DNA of 64,000 nt. Source: Anaerolineae bacterium. GTDB lineage: Bacteria > Chloroflexota > Anaerolineae > Aggregatilineales > J027. The notes under the pieces were generated by a model. It worked only from the letters and a program-made list of their open reading frames with translations. It searched no databases and was not told the DNA's origin. The DNA lies in NCBI GenBank assembly GCA_008933735.1, contig WBUL01000001.1, positions 464,057 through 528,056 of the forward strand. The letters are read 5' to 3'. The first letter of the stretch is position 1. Each line of letters begins with the position of its first letter. The position numbers were made by a program, and so were the translations under genes. Positions 7,882 through 17,639 of the stretch are shown here, piece by piece.

Positions 7882-10449
7882 CTAATTCGTCGGAGCAGCT
7901 TGTTCGGCATCCTGAGCAGTCTGCTCCACAGCATCTGTATTCATCGGTGTAAAAGAGAGTTCATCCGCATCTTTGTCGTGGTCAATCAGGATGACGCTTC
8001 CGATTGGATAAAGTCCCGCAAGAATACCATCGGACAGCTTATCTTCCACCAGATTCGTGATCACCCGGCGAAGCGGACGCGCTCCATAGTCAGGGTCAAA
8101 ACCGAGCTGAGCCAGATAAGTCAGCGCAGCCGGGGTAACATCCAGGGTCAGGGCGTGCTCGATTAACCGCTCGCGTACCTTGTCAATTTCCAGGTTCACG
8201 ATCTGGTTGATTTCCTCGCGCGTCAATGAGCGGAAGACAATAATGTCATCCACTCGGTTGAGAAATTCCGGTTTGAAGGTTCGCTTGAGCTGGTCGAGTA
8301 CGTTTTTCTTCATGTCCTCGTAGTTACGTTCCTGCTCGACCGCTTCACCTTCTTGGTCACGCGGGATGCCAAATCCAAGCCCGGAACCGCTGCGAATGGT
8401 ATCTGCGCCGATATTGCTCGTCAGCACGATAATCGTATTGCGGAAGTCCACTTGGCGCCCACGGGCATCACTGAGATGTCCTTCTTCCATGATTTGCAGC
8501 AGCATGTTGAAGGTTTCAGGATGGGCCTTCTCGATTTCATCAAAAACGACAATGCTGTAGGGACGGCGGCGCACCGCTTCAGTCAACTGACCGGCATCTT
8601 CATAACCCACGTAGCCGGGAGGAGCACCTGTCAAACGGGCTACCGTGTGCCGTTCCATAAATTCGCTCATATCGAGGTGGATAAGGGCATCTTCGCTGCC
8701 AAATAAAAATTCTGCCAGCGTCTTGGTCAGTTCGGTTTTTCCCACCCCCGTCGGGCCTAAGAAGACAAATGAACCAATGGGGCGGCGCGGGTCTTTTAAA
8801 CCGGCACGTGCACGGCGCACGGCTTTGCTGATCGCGCGAATCGCTTCGTCTTGCCCGATAATGCGCTTATGAAGTGCATCCTCCATGTGCAGCAGTCGTT
8901 CTGATTCTTCCTGGGCGATGGAAGTCAGGGGAATGCCTGTCCACATCCCGATGACTTCGGCAATATCTTCTGCTACAAGGCGCGGTTTGTTGGTGGCCGG
9001 ATTCCAGTGAATACGGAATTTTTCGATGACCTGTTCCAATTCTGCCAGCGTACCTTCTAGGCGTTTGCGCTCTTCTTCAGAAGAGTCATCAGGAAGTTCT
9101 TCCAGCATATCACGGACATCATACATATCCCGTTCAGCACGACGGAAATAGGTGCTTTCAGGGCTTTTGTACATCCGCACACGGCTGGCGCCTTCATCAA
9201 TCAGGTCGATGGCCTTGTCCGGCAAAAAGCGTTCTGGCACATATCGCGCCGATAGATTCGCCGCTGCGTCAATAGCTTCGTCCGTGATTTCGAGGTTGTG
9301 ATGATCCTCGTAAGGCTGACGAATACCCTTTAAGATGAGAATCGTCTGCTCGATAGTTGGCTGGTCAACAGTGACTTTCTGGAAACGCCGTTCCAGCGCA
9401 GCATCGCTTTCAATATGTTTGCGATATTCGTCCAGCGTAGTGGCCCCGATGCACTGTAATTCGCCACGTGCCAGCGCCGGCTTCAAAATATTCGCCGCAT
9501 CGACACTGCTGCCTGCCGAGCCTGCTCCCACCAGCATATGTACTTCGTCAATAAACAAAATGCAGTCGGAAGACTTGAGTTCCTCGATGACGCGCTTGAG
9601 GCGTTCTTCAAACTGGCCCCGATACATCGTCCCGGCCACGAGACTGCCAACATCCAATTGCAGAACTCGCTTATTCAGCAGGGGCGCCGGAACATCACGA
9701 TTAATAATCCGCTGGGCCAGCCCTTCAACAATCGCCGTTTTGCCCACGCCGGGTTCACCAATGAGGGCAGGATTATTTTTGGTGCGACGACTGAGGATTT
9801 GAATCACACGCTCGATTTCCATCTCGCGCCCGATGACGGGATCAAGCCTGCCATCTTCCGCCAGGGCGGTCAAATCGGTTGCAAGCTGGTCAACCAGCGG
9901 GGTGCTGCTTTTCTCCGGGCGGGAGAGTGGGCGGCGCGGCGTGCTGCTGCTCAATTGACGGTCATCATCCTCGGCGCTGGCACGGATTGAATTCGGCCCC
10001 GGATTCTCCTGGAGCATCCGCCGTGTTTGACGACGAACATCCTCAGGGTTTACATTCAACCGCTTTAAGACCTCAATCGCCACGCCGTCGGTTTGACGCA
10101 CCAGCCCCAACAGGAGGTGTTCCGTGCCAATATAATGATGTCCCATCCGCCGGGCTTCATCCACAGCAAGTTCCAGGACTTTTTTGGTCGAGGGCGACAA
10201 ATCCATCCGGGCAGGCCCGGAGCGCCGATTGGCGTTAGTCATTTTCTCTACCGCTTCCTCAACGCGGCGCGGCACCAGTCCCAGTTCGCGCAGCACACGA
10301 CCTGCGACCCCGCCTTCTTCCCGAATCAAACCTAGCAACAGGTGTTCGGTTCCGATGTAACTATGTTGCATCCGTTCGGCTTCTTCTTGAGCAAGGCTCA
10401 AGACTCGCCTCGCTCGTTGCGTGAAGCGCTCCATCTTATTTTGAGGCAT
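7882..10449 (-). CDS. clpC: ATP-dependent Clp protease ATP-binding subunit ClpC
   Basis: 855 aa HSP100 unfoldase that feeds substrates to ClpP. Domains in order: two Clp N-terminal repeats (about 5-75 and 80-150, both with [13 protein letters not shown]), AAA+ module 1 with Walker A GEPGVGKT at 231-238, a coiled-coil middle region (about 410-470), AAA+ module 2 with GPTGVGKT near 563-570 and SNIGAD near the sensor region, and the C-terminal D2-small domain. The start MPQNKMERF is chosen over the upstream codon because GGAGGA lies 7 nt before it. The acidic C-terminal tail (about 25 residues) is not conserved. ClpP is not in the window. Confidence 0.96.
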   Translation of the reverse strand: MPQNKMERFTQRARRVLSLAQEEAERMQHSYIGTEHLLLGLIREEGGVAGRVLRELGLVPRRVEEAVEKMTNANRRSGPARMDLSPSTKKVLELAVDEARRMGHHYIGTEHLLLGLVRQTDGVAIEVLKRLNVNPEDVRRQTRRMLQENPGPNSIRASAEDDDRQLSSSTPRRPLSRPEKSSTPLVDQLATDLTALAEDGRLDPVIGREMEIERVIQILSRRTKNNPALIGEPGVGKTAIVEGLAQRIINRDVPAPLLNKRVLQLDVGSLVAGTMYRGQFEERLKRVIEELKSSDCILFIDEVHMLVGAGSAGSSVDAANILKPALARGELQCIGATTLDEYRKHIESDAALERRFQKVTVDQPTIEQTILILKGIRQPYEDHHNLEITDEAIDAAANLSARYVPERFLPDKAIDLIDEGASRVRMYKSPESTYFRRAERDMYDVRDMLEELPDDSSEEERKRLEGTLAELEQVIEKFRIHWNPATNKPRLVAEDIAEVIGMWTGIPLTSIAQEESERLLHMEDALHKRIIGQDEAIRAISKAVRRARAGLKDPRRPIGSFVFLGPTGVGKTELTKTLAEFLFGSEDALIHLDMSEFMERHTVARLTGAPPGYVGYEDAGQLTEAVRRRPYSIVVFDEIEKAHPETFNMLLQIMEEGHLSDARGRQVDFRNTIIVLTSNIGADTIRSGSGLGFGIPRDQEGEAVEQERNYEDMKKNVLDQLKRTFKPEFLNRVDDIIVFRSLTREEINQIVNLEIDKVRERLIEHALTLDVTPAALTYLAQLGFDPDYGARPLRRVITNLVEDKLSDGILAGLYPIGSVILIDHDKDADELSFTPMNTDAVEQTAQDAEQAAPTN

Positions 10450-10604
10450 ATGTAGGTCCTCCGTCACCCGTCAACCCCGGAACTGGTTTCCACCAGCCAC
10501 AGTATGAACGTCACACTAAACTAAAAGCCACAAGCTCCTATACAGAAAGTTAGCACATCTCGCGTTATTTTTGTATAAAAAAAGAGCATCGATTTCCTGT
10601 GCTT

Positions 10605-11930
10605 TTATTCCTCATCCAGAGTCACATTACCCCAATCGGAACTCATATACTTGGGGGAGTCAACCCGTTTTAAGCTTAATCCTAGGCGGCGGCGCTCCGG
10701 GTCGATTTTGACCACACGCAGCGTCAGCACATCCCCCACAGCCACAACATCACGCGGGTGTTCGACTCGGTAATCTGCCAGTTCACTGACGTGAATTAGC
10801 CCTTCAATATCACTATTATCGACCAGGCTGGCAAAAGCGCCAAAACGGGTGAGTTTGGTAATTTTGCCCTGCACAAGCTGGTCAACTTTATAACTCCTAT
10901 AAACTTCATCCCAGGGATCGTTTTCCAGCACTTTGCTGCTCAGCCCGATCCGTTTGCGATCCGGATCAATACTAATGACTTTAACCTCAATTTCCTGCCC
11001 AACTTGCAGGACTTCGCGGGGATGCGAAACATGCTTCCAGGACATTTCGGTGAGGTGGAGCAGCCCATCCGCACCGCCCAGATCAACAAACGCACCAAAA
11101 TCGGTCAGGCTGATGACCTGTCCCCGGCGAATCTCACCCACTTTGAGTTCACGGATCAGTTTTTCCTTACGATGTTCACGCCACTCTCGGGTAGCAGCTC
11201 GTTCGGACAAGATGAGGCGGTTGCGCGAGCGATTGACCTCCACCACCTTGACCATAATTTCCTGATTGAGCAGATTACCAAACCGTTCATCAGGATTTTC
11301 GGCGTTAGAATGCTGGTCGCGCTCAGGGCTAATCTGACTGGCGGGGACAAACCCCCGCAGGCAGCCAAAGCGGATAATTAAACCGCCTTTGTTATAGCCA
11401 GCCACACGCCCCAGAAAGGTTGCTTTGTCGTCAGCATTGTGCTTGGCATCAAGCCAGTCCTTTTCCTCACGAGCACGATTGATCGAGAGAATCGGGTAAC
11501 CCGACTGGCTGGATGAACGCAGCACATAAACGAGAAGATCATGACCGGGTTTAAGTTCCTCAATTGAGGCCCTATCCAGGCGGTCGAGTTCACGCGAAGT
11601 CACCAGGCCGACTAATCCTTCACCCAGGTCAACTTTTACTTCTGTCGGGCTGGTTTCCAGGATTTTGCCTTCAACAAGCTGGCCGCGTTTGATGCGGGCC
11701 GTCTCATCTTCGGGTTCTTCTTCACCTTCCTCGCCCTCTATTTCATCTTCAGCAGCAGAGGGCACGTCAGAGTCGTCGATCTCGCCAACACCTTCCTCTA
11801 TAGAAAGTGTTTCTTCCTGTAGTTGGACCTCAGAATCCTGCACAGGCAGTTCCGCATTGACATCCTCGGACTGCCCGTCCGTGGGAACTTCTAAGGCATC
11901 ATCACTGGTGTTTGGATTCTGAAACTCCAT
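10605..11930 (-). CDS. rpsA: 30S ribosomal protein S1-like, four S1 domains
   Basis: 441 aa. An acidic, low-complexity N-terminus (about residues 1-75, rich in E, D and S) is followed by four OB-fold S1 repeats at about 80-150, 160-240, 265-335 and 350-420. The last two have the full pattern, such as GQVISLTDFGAFVDLGGADG. Four repeats are usual for S1 outside Proteobacteria. It binds mRNA at the ribosome; related S1 proteins can have other RNA roles. The ATG at 11930 is chosen over a TTG at 11948, with GGAG 12 nt upstream. It lies upstream of clpC on the same strand. Confidence 0.9.
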   Translation of the reverse strand: MEFQNPNTSDDALEVPTDGQSEDVNAELPVQDSEVQLQEETLSIEEGVGEIDDSDVPSAAEDEIEGEEGEEEPEDETARIKRGQLVEGKILETSPTEVKVDLGEGLVGLVTSRELDRLDRASIEELKPGHDLLVYVLRSSSQSGYPILSINRAREEKDWLDAKHNADDKATFLGRVAGYNKGGLIIRFGCLRGFVPASQISPERDQHSNAENPDERFGNLLNQEIMVKVVEVNRSRNRLILSERAATREWREHRKEKLIRELKVGEIRRGQVISLTDFGAFVDLGGADGLLHLTEMSWKHVSHPREVLQVGQEIEVKVISIDPDRKRIGLSSKVLENDPWDEVYRSYKVDQLVQGKITKLTRFGAFASLVDNSDIEGLIHVSELADYRVEHPRDVVAVGDVLTLRVVKIDPERRRLGLSLKRVDSPKYMSSDWGNVTLDEE

Positions 11931-11977
11931 GAATAACCGTATCTCCAAAACGTAGAAACCGTCGAAATTTCTTACTA

Positions 11978-12005
11978 ATTATACCAGACCATACCGTAAA
12001 GCCAA
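11978..12005 (-). promoter_or_regulatory. Sigma70-type promoter of rpsA
   Basis: On the minus strand TTGGCT (12005-12000) and TATAAT (11983-11978) are separated by 16 nt, and the -10 is preceded by TGG, an extended -10 motif. It would start transcription about 40 nt upstream of the S1 start codon. Confidence 0.7.
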
Positions 12006-12034
12006 TTTGCGGTCTTTCACAAGGCAGGCCGGTC

Positions 12035-13396
12035 TCAAAGTCCCCCACTAATACTGTAAGCAGGGTCTATCGGATTAAAACCTGCATCACGTATTTCAAA
12101 ATGCAGGTGGGCGCCGCTGGATCGCCCCGTACTGCCCACCCCACCAATCACTTCCTGTGCCCCAACAGACTGGCCGCACCGAACATTAATTGAACTCAAG
12201 TGAGCGTATAACGAATAACTCCCGCCGTGATCAATGACGATGGCATTGCCGTAACCGCCATCTGTCCAACCCGCAAAAGCCACGGTTCCCCCACCTGCTG
12301 CCAAGACAGGCGTCCCGGAAGCAGCCGACAGGTCTACGCCAGTATGACCACTGCTGAAGCCCTGCCAGAATTTGTAACTGCCACCGATCGGGTTATTCGA
12401 TGGAAAACCACCTGCACCGCCACTATAGGAGCAGCCCCACAACGAGCCTCCCGTTGGGCCGCCACCGCCCGCGCTCCCATCGGATGTGCTGCTGCCCGCG
12501 TTAACCGTTGGAGCGGTCCAAATGTTGCAATCCCCGCCACTGCCTTCTGGTACAACGATTTTCATCCCTTCCACCAAAACCGTCTCCGGCGAAAGACCAA
12601 GCAGTTGATTGTAGGGACTGTCAATAATGCTGTAGGCAGAAACTTGAGTCTGATCAGCTACCTGCTGAATTGTGACTTCCTCTACTACTTTAAAGAATAC
12701 CCCATCGACTGGCAAGATATTAAGAACATTTCCGGGCCGCAAAGGACTGACCCGGTTGCGGGGATTCGACCAGACCAGCGTACACTCGTCCAGGTTAAAT
12801 GTTTCCGCGATTCGAGACAGCGTATCTCCCGGCTGCACCGTATAAGTGATCACCTGGGTACGCCCTGTCTGTCCGGTAATCGTAAAAGGTTCCACTTTGA
12901 CTGTGATCCCATTAGAAACCTGTATGGGCGGCCGCGACAGCGCTACTGCGACTTCATCCACCGCAGCAGTGGGCAGGAGCACCGGGAGCTGCTGGTCAAC
13001 CATCTCAGGCTCCGCCTCAGGTGAAACTATCGTCGCGTCAGGAACGGATGTCGGTGTCCTGCGGATTTCGGTCGGCACAGGCGTGGGCATAACAGAAGTG
13101 GATTCTCCAGCGATTTCGACAGGTGTAACCCCAGTCCTGCGGATTTCAGGATGGTCGTCCGTACCGACCAGAAAGACTACGGCGGTCACCACCATGGTCA
13201 CCAGCAGTACAGCCACCATTCCCCCCAGCAGCAGATACCCCCCTTTATTTCTTCTCTCCACCACAACAGCCGGACGCGGAGCTGTTTTTGAAGGAGCAGT
13301 ATCGCTCTGAAGATCAATCGGTGGTTCTTCGGCTGCGAGAAGTTCAAACAGCCGTTCCGAACGTTCGATGTCTTTTTGACTGCTTTTCTCTGTCAT
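12035..13396 (-). CDS. Membrane-anchored LysM-M23 peptidoglycan peptidase (copy 1)
   Basis: 453 aa. A short cytoplasmic part carrying EEPPID (23-28) is followed by a transmembrane helix at about 53-78, a Pro/Thr-rich linker, two LysM-like repeats (about 185-285; the first reads TYTVQPGDTLSRIAETFNL) and a C-terminal M23 domain (about 345-445). The metal-binding motifs are complete: HTGVD and HLHFE, with the middle segment SYSLYAHL. M23 enzymes cut peptide cross-links in peptidoglycan. The start is placed at MTEKSS, with GAGG 6-7 nt upstream. A paralogue lies immediately upstream. It probably acts outside the membrane in wall remodelling. Confidence 0.9.
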   Translation of the reverse strand: MTEKSSQKDIERSERLFELLAAEEPPIDLQSDTAPSKTAPRPAVVVERRNKGGYLLLGGMVAVLLVTMVVTAVVFLVGTDDHPEIRRTGVTPVEIAGESTSVMPTPVPTEIRRTPTSVPDATIVSPEAEPEMVDQQLPVLLPTAAVDEVAVALSRPPIQVSNGITVKVEPFTITGQTGRTQVITYTVQPGDTLSRIAETFNLDECTLVWSNPRNRVSPLRPGNVLNILPVDGVFFKVVEEVTIQQVADQTQVSAYSIIDSPYNQLLGLSPETVLVEGMKIVVPEGSGGDCNIWTAPTVNAGSSTSDGSAGGGGPTGGSLWGCSYSGGAGGFPSNNPIGGSYKFWQGFSSGHTGVDLSAASGTPVLAAGGGTVAFAGWTDGGYGNAIVIDHGGSYSLYAHLSSINVRCGQSVGAQEVIGGVGSTGRSSGAHLHFEIRDAGFNPIDPAYSISGGL

Positions 13397-13431
13397 AGCA
13401 TCCTCTATTCTAACATTGGCACGCAAGCACT

Positions 13432-14685
13432 TTACAGGCCCCCGTTGACGTTATACACCGGATTCACCGGGACAAAGCCTGCGTCACGAATTTCAAAATG
13501 CAAATGAGGGCCGCTTGAGTTCCCTGTACTGCCCACCTCGCCAATCTGCTGCATCGAATTGACAGCTTGCCCACATTCCACATAGATTTCGCTCAAATGG
13601 GCATACAACGAATAGCTCGTTCCGTGATCAATAATGATGGCATTCCCATAACCGCCGTCATTCCAGCCCGCATAAATGACTGTTCCCGAACCTGATGCGT
13701 AAACGGGTGTTCCGGTACGCGCTGACAGGTCAACCCCACTGTGGGCTGAAGTAAAGGCCTGATAAAACGTATAACGAGCCCCGCCGAGCGGGTTGTTGGT
13801 CGGGAAGCCAGGATTATCTACGGATACATTGCAGCTTCGCAGTGCTCGCCCCCCGCGTGATGAGGTTGTCCCTGTTGAGGAAACCACAGCAACAGGCGGC
13901 GTCCAGATGTTACAACTTCCGCCGTTTCCTCCAGGTACAATCAATTTCATGCCTACAGGCAGCATCGTCTCCGGAAGAAGACCGGAAATCACTTCATTAT
14001 AGGGGCTGTCAATAATGTCATATGGATTTACCCCGGTCTCGTCGGCGATACTTTGGATAGACATTGTTTTTTCAATTTTATAAAACACCCCGTCAACTGG
14101 CAGAATATTCAGAACGGCGCCAGGGTAAAGCGGACTGATGAGATGACGCGGGTTCGACCAGACCAGCGTACACATACTTAATCCAAAACGCCCTGCAATC
14201 TTCGTCATCGTATCGCCGGAAATGACGGTATAGCTGATCACGCTGTCACGCGAAGCCAGCCCACTAATCGTATAGGGGTCAAGCTGCCGACCAATCCCAA
14301 CCTCCTCCGGCACACGTAGGGGAGGCTGCGAGAGCGCCACCGCCACTTCATCCACTGCTGCTGTTGGCAGCGGTGTTGCGGTCTGAGGCACCGGAGAAGG
14401 TTCAAGGGTCAGTGTTGGCAGGGAAACAGTCCCTATATCAACAACTTGGGTCGAGGAGCCAACGTTCACATCCGCAGGTTCCTTCTCATTTTTTTCATCC
14501 CCAGAGGCCGTAAAAACAAATACCGTCACAGTGATGGTGAGGATCAGGCTGCCAATGAGCCCCCCCAGGATCACATAGCGCGTCCACTGGCCGCCTTTTA
14601 CGAGATGAGAAGGGGTTGTATCTTGCAGCGTGTCTATTGGAGGTTCCTCATCCGCCCAGAACTGGCGGTCATGTTCATTCCTCAT
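13432..14685 (-). CDS. Membrane-anchored LysM-M23 peptidoglycan peptidase (copy 2)
   Basis: 417 aa, paralogue of the downstream gene with the same plan: a cytoplasmic EEPPID motif, one transmembrane helix (about 37-58), a low-complexity linker, two LysM-like repeats (the first reads SYTVISGDTMTKIAGRFGL) and an M23 domain with HSGVD and HLHFE. The start at MRNEHD is supported by GGAG 6 nt upstream; an upstream alternative adds 17 residues without similarity. The two genes are 35 nt apart and arose by tandem duplication. The shared EEPPID segment suggests a conserved cytoplasmic interaction, which is an inference. Confidence 0.9.
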   Translation of the reverse strand: MRNEHDRQFWADEEPPIDTLQDTTPSHLVKGGQWTRYVILGGLIGSLILTITVTVFVFTASGDEKNEKEPADVNVGSSTQVVDIGTVSLPTLTLEPSPVPQTATPLPTAAVDEVAVALSQPPLRVPEEVGIGRQLDPYTISGLASRDSVISYTVISGDTMTKIAGRFGLSMCTLVWSNPRHLISPLYPGAVLNILPVDGVFYKIEKTMSIQSIADETGVNPYDIIDSPYNEVISGLLPETMLPVGMKLIVPGGNGGSCNIWTPPVAVVSSTGTTSSRGGRALRSCNVSVDNPGFPTNNPLGGARYTFYQAFTSAHSGVDLSARTGTPVYASGSGTVIYAGWNDGGYGNAIIIDHGTSYSLYAHLSEIYVECGQAVNSMQQIGEVGSTGNSSGPHLHFEIRDAGFVPVNPVYNVNGGL

Positions 14686-14805
14686 GTCCTGCTCCACAGT
14701 GAGTGTTACAATCCTACCATTCCGATATTGACGCAAGGCCTACGATTTCTGAGCGATTCATCGTAGCGTGTTAAACTCTGGGGAACATAACCTGAAAAGA
14801 TAATT

Positions 14806-16002
14806 ATGGATATTTTATTCATTGCTCACTGCCCGCCCTATCCACCACGTGTTGACGAACGTGGTTTAATCTACTACCTGGCACGCGAATATGAGCGCCG
14901 CCGCCAGCTGGTGGATCTGGTCTGTTTTTATGATCGCCCGGAACAACTTGCAGATGTGCCACGCTACTCGCATCTGTTCCGTGATATAAAATTAGTCCCT
15001 TCAGTACAAAAAACACCGGGCCAATTGCAGCAGCGATTAAGAAAAAATACCCTTCATTTTCCCAAAAATGCCAACGAAGCCTGGTCGCCAGAAATGTGGG
15101 AAGCCATCGATTTTTTTCTTCAGACCAAGCCTTACTTAATAACTTACCTGTTTGGGGCGCTGGATGTGTATGAGTATCATTATCTGGTTCAGCATTATCC
15201 TACCATCTTTGTCCCCCTGGCTGCCCACTCCCACGCGCTACCCACTCGGATCGCTGCGACCAAAACCCGTTCTGAAAAAAAACAGTTGCAGCAGTTATTG
15301 AACGTAGCCCGTTCTTATGAAAGCTGGATGTACACCCCTTTCAGCCGGGTGGTGGTTAACACAGAGAATGACGCCAGGGTGCTCAGTAGCGCCGATCCGA
15401 GCCTGAATGTTCATGTGATTCCGATGGGTGTGGACGTGGATTATTTTGTGCCGACAGGTTACCCGCCCGCCATTCCTGCGCTGTTGTTCATTGGTGACTT
15501 TGCGAATAAAGACCACTGTGATGCGGCTGTGCAGATATGCAAGTATATCTATCCGCAGGTCAGACGCAATCGTCCTGACCTGGAACTCTATATCGTTGGT
15601 GATAACCCGCCGCCTGAGCTAAAAAACTTCGCCTCCGAAAAGGTCTACATTACCGGGCATGTGCTGGATGTGCGCCCACTGTTTGAATTATCAAGCATCT
15701 ACGTCAATCCCTTAGTCCGGCAAACCGGCATCAACAAACGTATCCTGGAATCCCTGGCGATGATGACCCCGGTAGTAGCTACCCCTAAGAGCTGTGAAGG
15801 CCTAAGCCTGCAACATGAACAGCATATCTTGCTGGGAGAGTCTGGCGAAGAATTGGTGCGGGGAATCCAGCGCCTGCTGCAAAGCCCGCAGCTTTATCAG
15901 CGATTACAGCATGACGGGCGCGACCTCATCAACCAGCACTACACCTGGCAGCATGTTGCAGACCAATATCAACATTTGCACAGTAAGCTCCTCGGTTATT
16001 AG
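14806..16002 (+). CDS. Glycosyltransferase, GT4-like (PEP-CTERM/EpsH1-type sugar transferase family)
   Basis: 398 aa GT-B fold enzyme. The N-terminus MDILFIAHCPPYPPRVDERG and the overall pattern match sugar transferases associated with exopolysaccharide loci. The C-terminal Rossmann domain has ALLFIGDFANKDH (about residue 223), PDLELYIVGDNPPPEL (about 263), ITGHV and the donor-binding stretch ESLAMMTPVVAT. It is divergent from the LysM-M23 genes and is not inside a polysaccharide gene cluster here. The donor and acceptor sugars cannot be told from sequence. There is no strong Shine-Dalgarno sequence before the ATG. Confidence 0.85.
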   Translation: MDILFIAHCPPYPPRVDERGLIYYLAREYERRRQLVDLVCFYDRPEQLADVPRYSHLFRDIKLVPSVQKTPGQLQQRLRKNTLHFPKNANEAWSPEMWEAIDFFLQTKPYLITYLFGALDVYEYHYLVQHYPTIFVPLAAHSHALPTRIAATKTRSEKKQLQQLLNVARSYESWMYTPFSRVVVNTENDARVLSSADPSLNVHVIPMGVDVDYFVPTGYPPAIPALLFIGDFANKDHCDAAVQICKYIYPQVRRNRPDLELYIVGDNPPPELKNFASEKVYITGHVLDVRPLFELSSIYVNPLVRQTGINKRILESLAMMTPVVATPKSCEGLSLQHEQHILLGESGEELVRGIQRLLQSPQLYQRLQHDGRDLINQHYTWQHVADQYQHLHSKLLGY

Positions 16003-16070
16003 ACGAGTCCCGTCGCTGGTCCACAGCAGTTCCCGGTCTGGTTTGTTATTTTTCAACAAAAGTCTCCAAA

Positions 16071-16105
16071 AACCAATTGGTTCTATTGGTCTTGATATGG
16101 TTCTG
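16071..16105 (+). promoter_or_regulatory. Candidate PdxR operator: palindrome and direct repeats
   Basis: A 12-bp perfect palindrome AACCAATTGGTT (16071-16082) runs into three directly repeated units: TTGGTTCTA at 16077, ATTGGTCTT at 16085 and ATGGTTCTG at 16097. They overlap the -35 region of the pdxR promoter. MocR-family regulators commonly bind direct repeats near their own promoter, so autoregulation is the likely meaning. The exact site is inferred. Confidence 0.5.
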
Positions 16106-16120
16106 TCATTCTGCTACGCT
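16092..16120 (+). promoter_or_regulatory. Sigma70-type promoter of pdxR-pdxS-pdxT
   Basis: TTGATA (16092-16097) and TACGCT (16115-16120) are separated by 17 nt. The expected transcription start falls on or within a base of the pdxR ATG at 16127, which would make the mRNA leaderless. No Shine-Dalgarno sequence precedes that ATG. Confidence 0.6.
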
Positions 16121-16126
16121 AGCAGC

Positions 16127-17620
16127 ATGGTACTCCAATTATCTGACACCCTAACAACGGACATTCCGCTAGACAGAGACTCGGAAGAGCCTATCTACCA
16201 GCAGTTAATTCGGCACTTCCAATACCAGATTTCGAGTGGGCGGTTGCAACCAGGAACACGCCTGCCACCCAGCCGCGACCTTGCCCGTGAGCTGGGCATT
16301 GGTCGTATCAGTGTCGTGAGTGCGTACAACGAGCTTCAGTCAAAAGGGCTAATTTCCGCGCATCCGGGACGGGGAACCTTTGTCTCTGGTGGTGAACAGA
16401 CCAGAAAGGTGACTCCCAAAAACCATCACCAGAGTCAGCCTGCCCCTCACCAAAACATGCGGGAAATCCTGCGCCTTGCTCAGAAGCCAGGGGTGATTGC
16501 ATTCAACTGTGGCGCACCACCGGACGAATTCCTTCCGGTTGAAGCCTTTCGTTCAGCGTTGGATACCGTGCTGCATCGAGATGGAGCTGCCGCCATCACC
16601 TACGAAGACCCTGAAGGCTACATGCCTTTACGGACTGCGGTAAGAGATTTCATTACCTCTCAGGGAATTGATACCCGCGCCGAAAATATCCTGATTACAG
16701 GGGGTGCACAGCAGGCCCTTGATGTGGTGCTGCAAGCCATGCTTGCCCCCGGCGATGCGGTGATTACAACCAGCCCGACTTATCTTGGTTTTCTCGATAT
16801 TGCCCATGTCCGGCGGATTACCCCGGTTGGAATCCCGATGAACAACGAAGGTATCTGCCTGGATACCCTCGAAGATTTGCTTATCGATTACCACCCCAAA
16901 CTCCTGTATATCAATCCAACCTTCCACAACCCGACGGGTTCAACGATGTCGATCCATCGACGGCGCCAGCTTCTACGGCTCGCCCAGCAGTACGATTTAA
17001 TGATTCTGGAAGATGCGGTTTACCAGGAACTGCACTTTGATGAGCCGGCTCCCCCGCCCCTGAAGGCTCTGGATGAAGCAGGGATCGTCCTGCACGCCAG
17101 CAGTTTCAGCAAAATCCTGCTGCCGGGAACGCGCATTGGCTACATCGTGACGGAAGGTTACGCCCGCGACCGAATCCTGCGAGTTAAACAGGCGGCGGAT
17201 ATATGCAGCCCTGCTCTGATTCAGCGGGCCGTTCATCTGTATATGAAGCGCGGCAATTTGCCCGGCCATCTCGACCGCATCCGCCACGTACTGCGTGATC
17301 GTCGGGACGCAGCCGTTGAGGCCGCACGGAAGTATCTTTCCGACGAATGGGCATGGAAAGTCCCTAAAGGCGGCTTATACATGTGGCTGGAGCTGCCAGC
17401 TTCAGGGCCAACCGCCGCCGAACTGTATATGAACGCGATTGATTATGGGGTTGCCTACGCCATGGGAACACTTTTCCACACCAACGGTGAGGGCGCACGG
17501 CATATCCGTATCAACTTTGGTTCATATCCACCTGAAAAAATCCGAGAAGGCTTCCGGCGGTTAAGCGCCGCATGGGAAGATTTTCAAATCAACAATATTC
17601 AGCGCAGACCAATTCTTTAA
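16127..17620 (+). CDS. pdxR: PdxR-like MocR/GntR-family regulator with aminotransferase domain
   Basis: 497 aa. An N-terminal GntR winged helix (about 20-85, with IYQQLIRHFQYQISSGRLQPG and PPSRDLARELG) is joined by a linker to an aminotransferase fold I domain (about 115-490). The PLP lysine is K329 in SSFSKILLPG. MocR proteins of this type sense PLP and control vitamin B6 synthesis. The direct link to pdxS and pdxT on the same strand makes PdxR the best name. A longer reading from 15815 runs through the glycosyltransferase gene in another frame and is rejected. pdxS follows after 19 nt, so PdxR probably regulates its own operon. Confidence 0.9.
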   Translation: MVLQLSDTLTTDIPLDRDSEEPIYQQLIRHFQYQISSGRLQPGTRLPPSRDLARELGIGRISVVSAYNELQSKGLISAHPGRGTFVSGGEQTRKVTPKNHHQSQPAPHQNMREILRLAQKPGVIAFNCGAPPDEFLPVEAFRSALDTVLHRDGAAAITYEDPEGYMPLRTAVRDFITSQGIDTRAENILITGGAQQALDVVLQAMLAPGDAVITTSPTYLGFLDIAHVRRITPVGIPMNNEGICLDTLEDLLIDYHPKLLYINPTFHNPTGSTMSIHRRRQLLRLAQQYDLMILEDAVYQELHFDEPAPPPLKALDEAGIVLHASSFSKILLPGTRIGYIVTEGYARDRILRVKQAADICSPALIQRAVHLYMKRGNLPGHLDRIRHVLRDRRDAAVEAARKYLSDEWAWKVPKGGLYMWLELPASGPTAAELYMNAIDYGVAYAMGTLFHTNGEGARHIRINFGSYPPEKIREGFRRLSAAWEDFQINNIQRRPIL

Positions 17621-17639
17621 ATGAGGAGAATTTCACACG

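Noticed and set aside
10560..10604. Possible terminator between rpsA and clpC
   Set aside because: Only a 4-bp stem (AGCA/TGCT) before a T run; too weak to call.
12227..13024. 265-codon ORF antisense to a LysM-M23 gene
   Set aside because: Shadow of a conserved peptidase gene; composition and lack of a start signal argue against coding.
15815..16126. Upstream extension of the PdxR reading frame by 104 codons
   Set aside because: It lies inside the glycosyltransferase gene in another frame and has no family similarity; the GntR domain begins just after the ATG at 16127, which has a fitting promoter.
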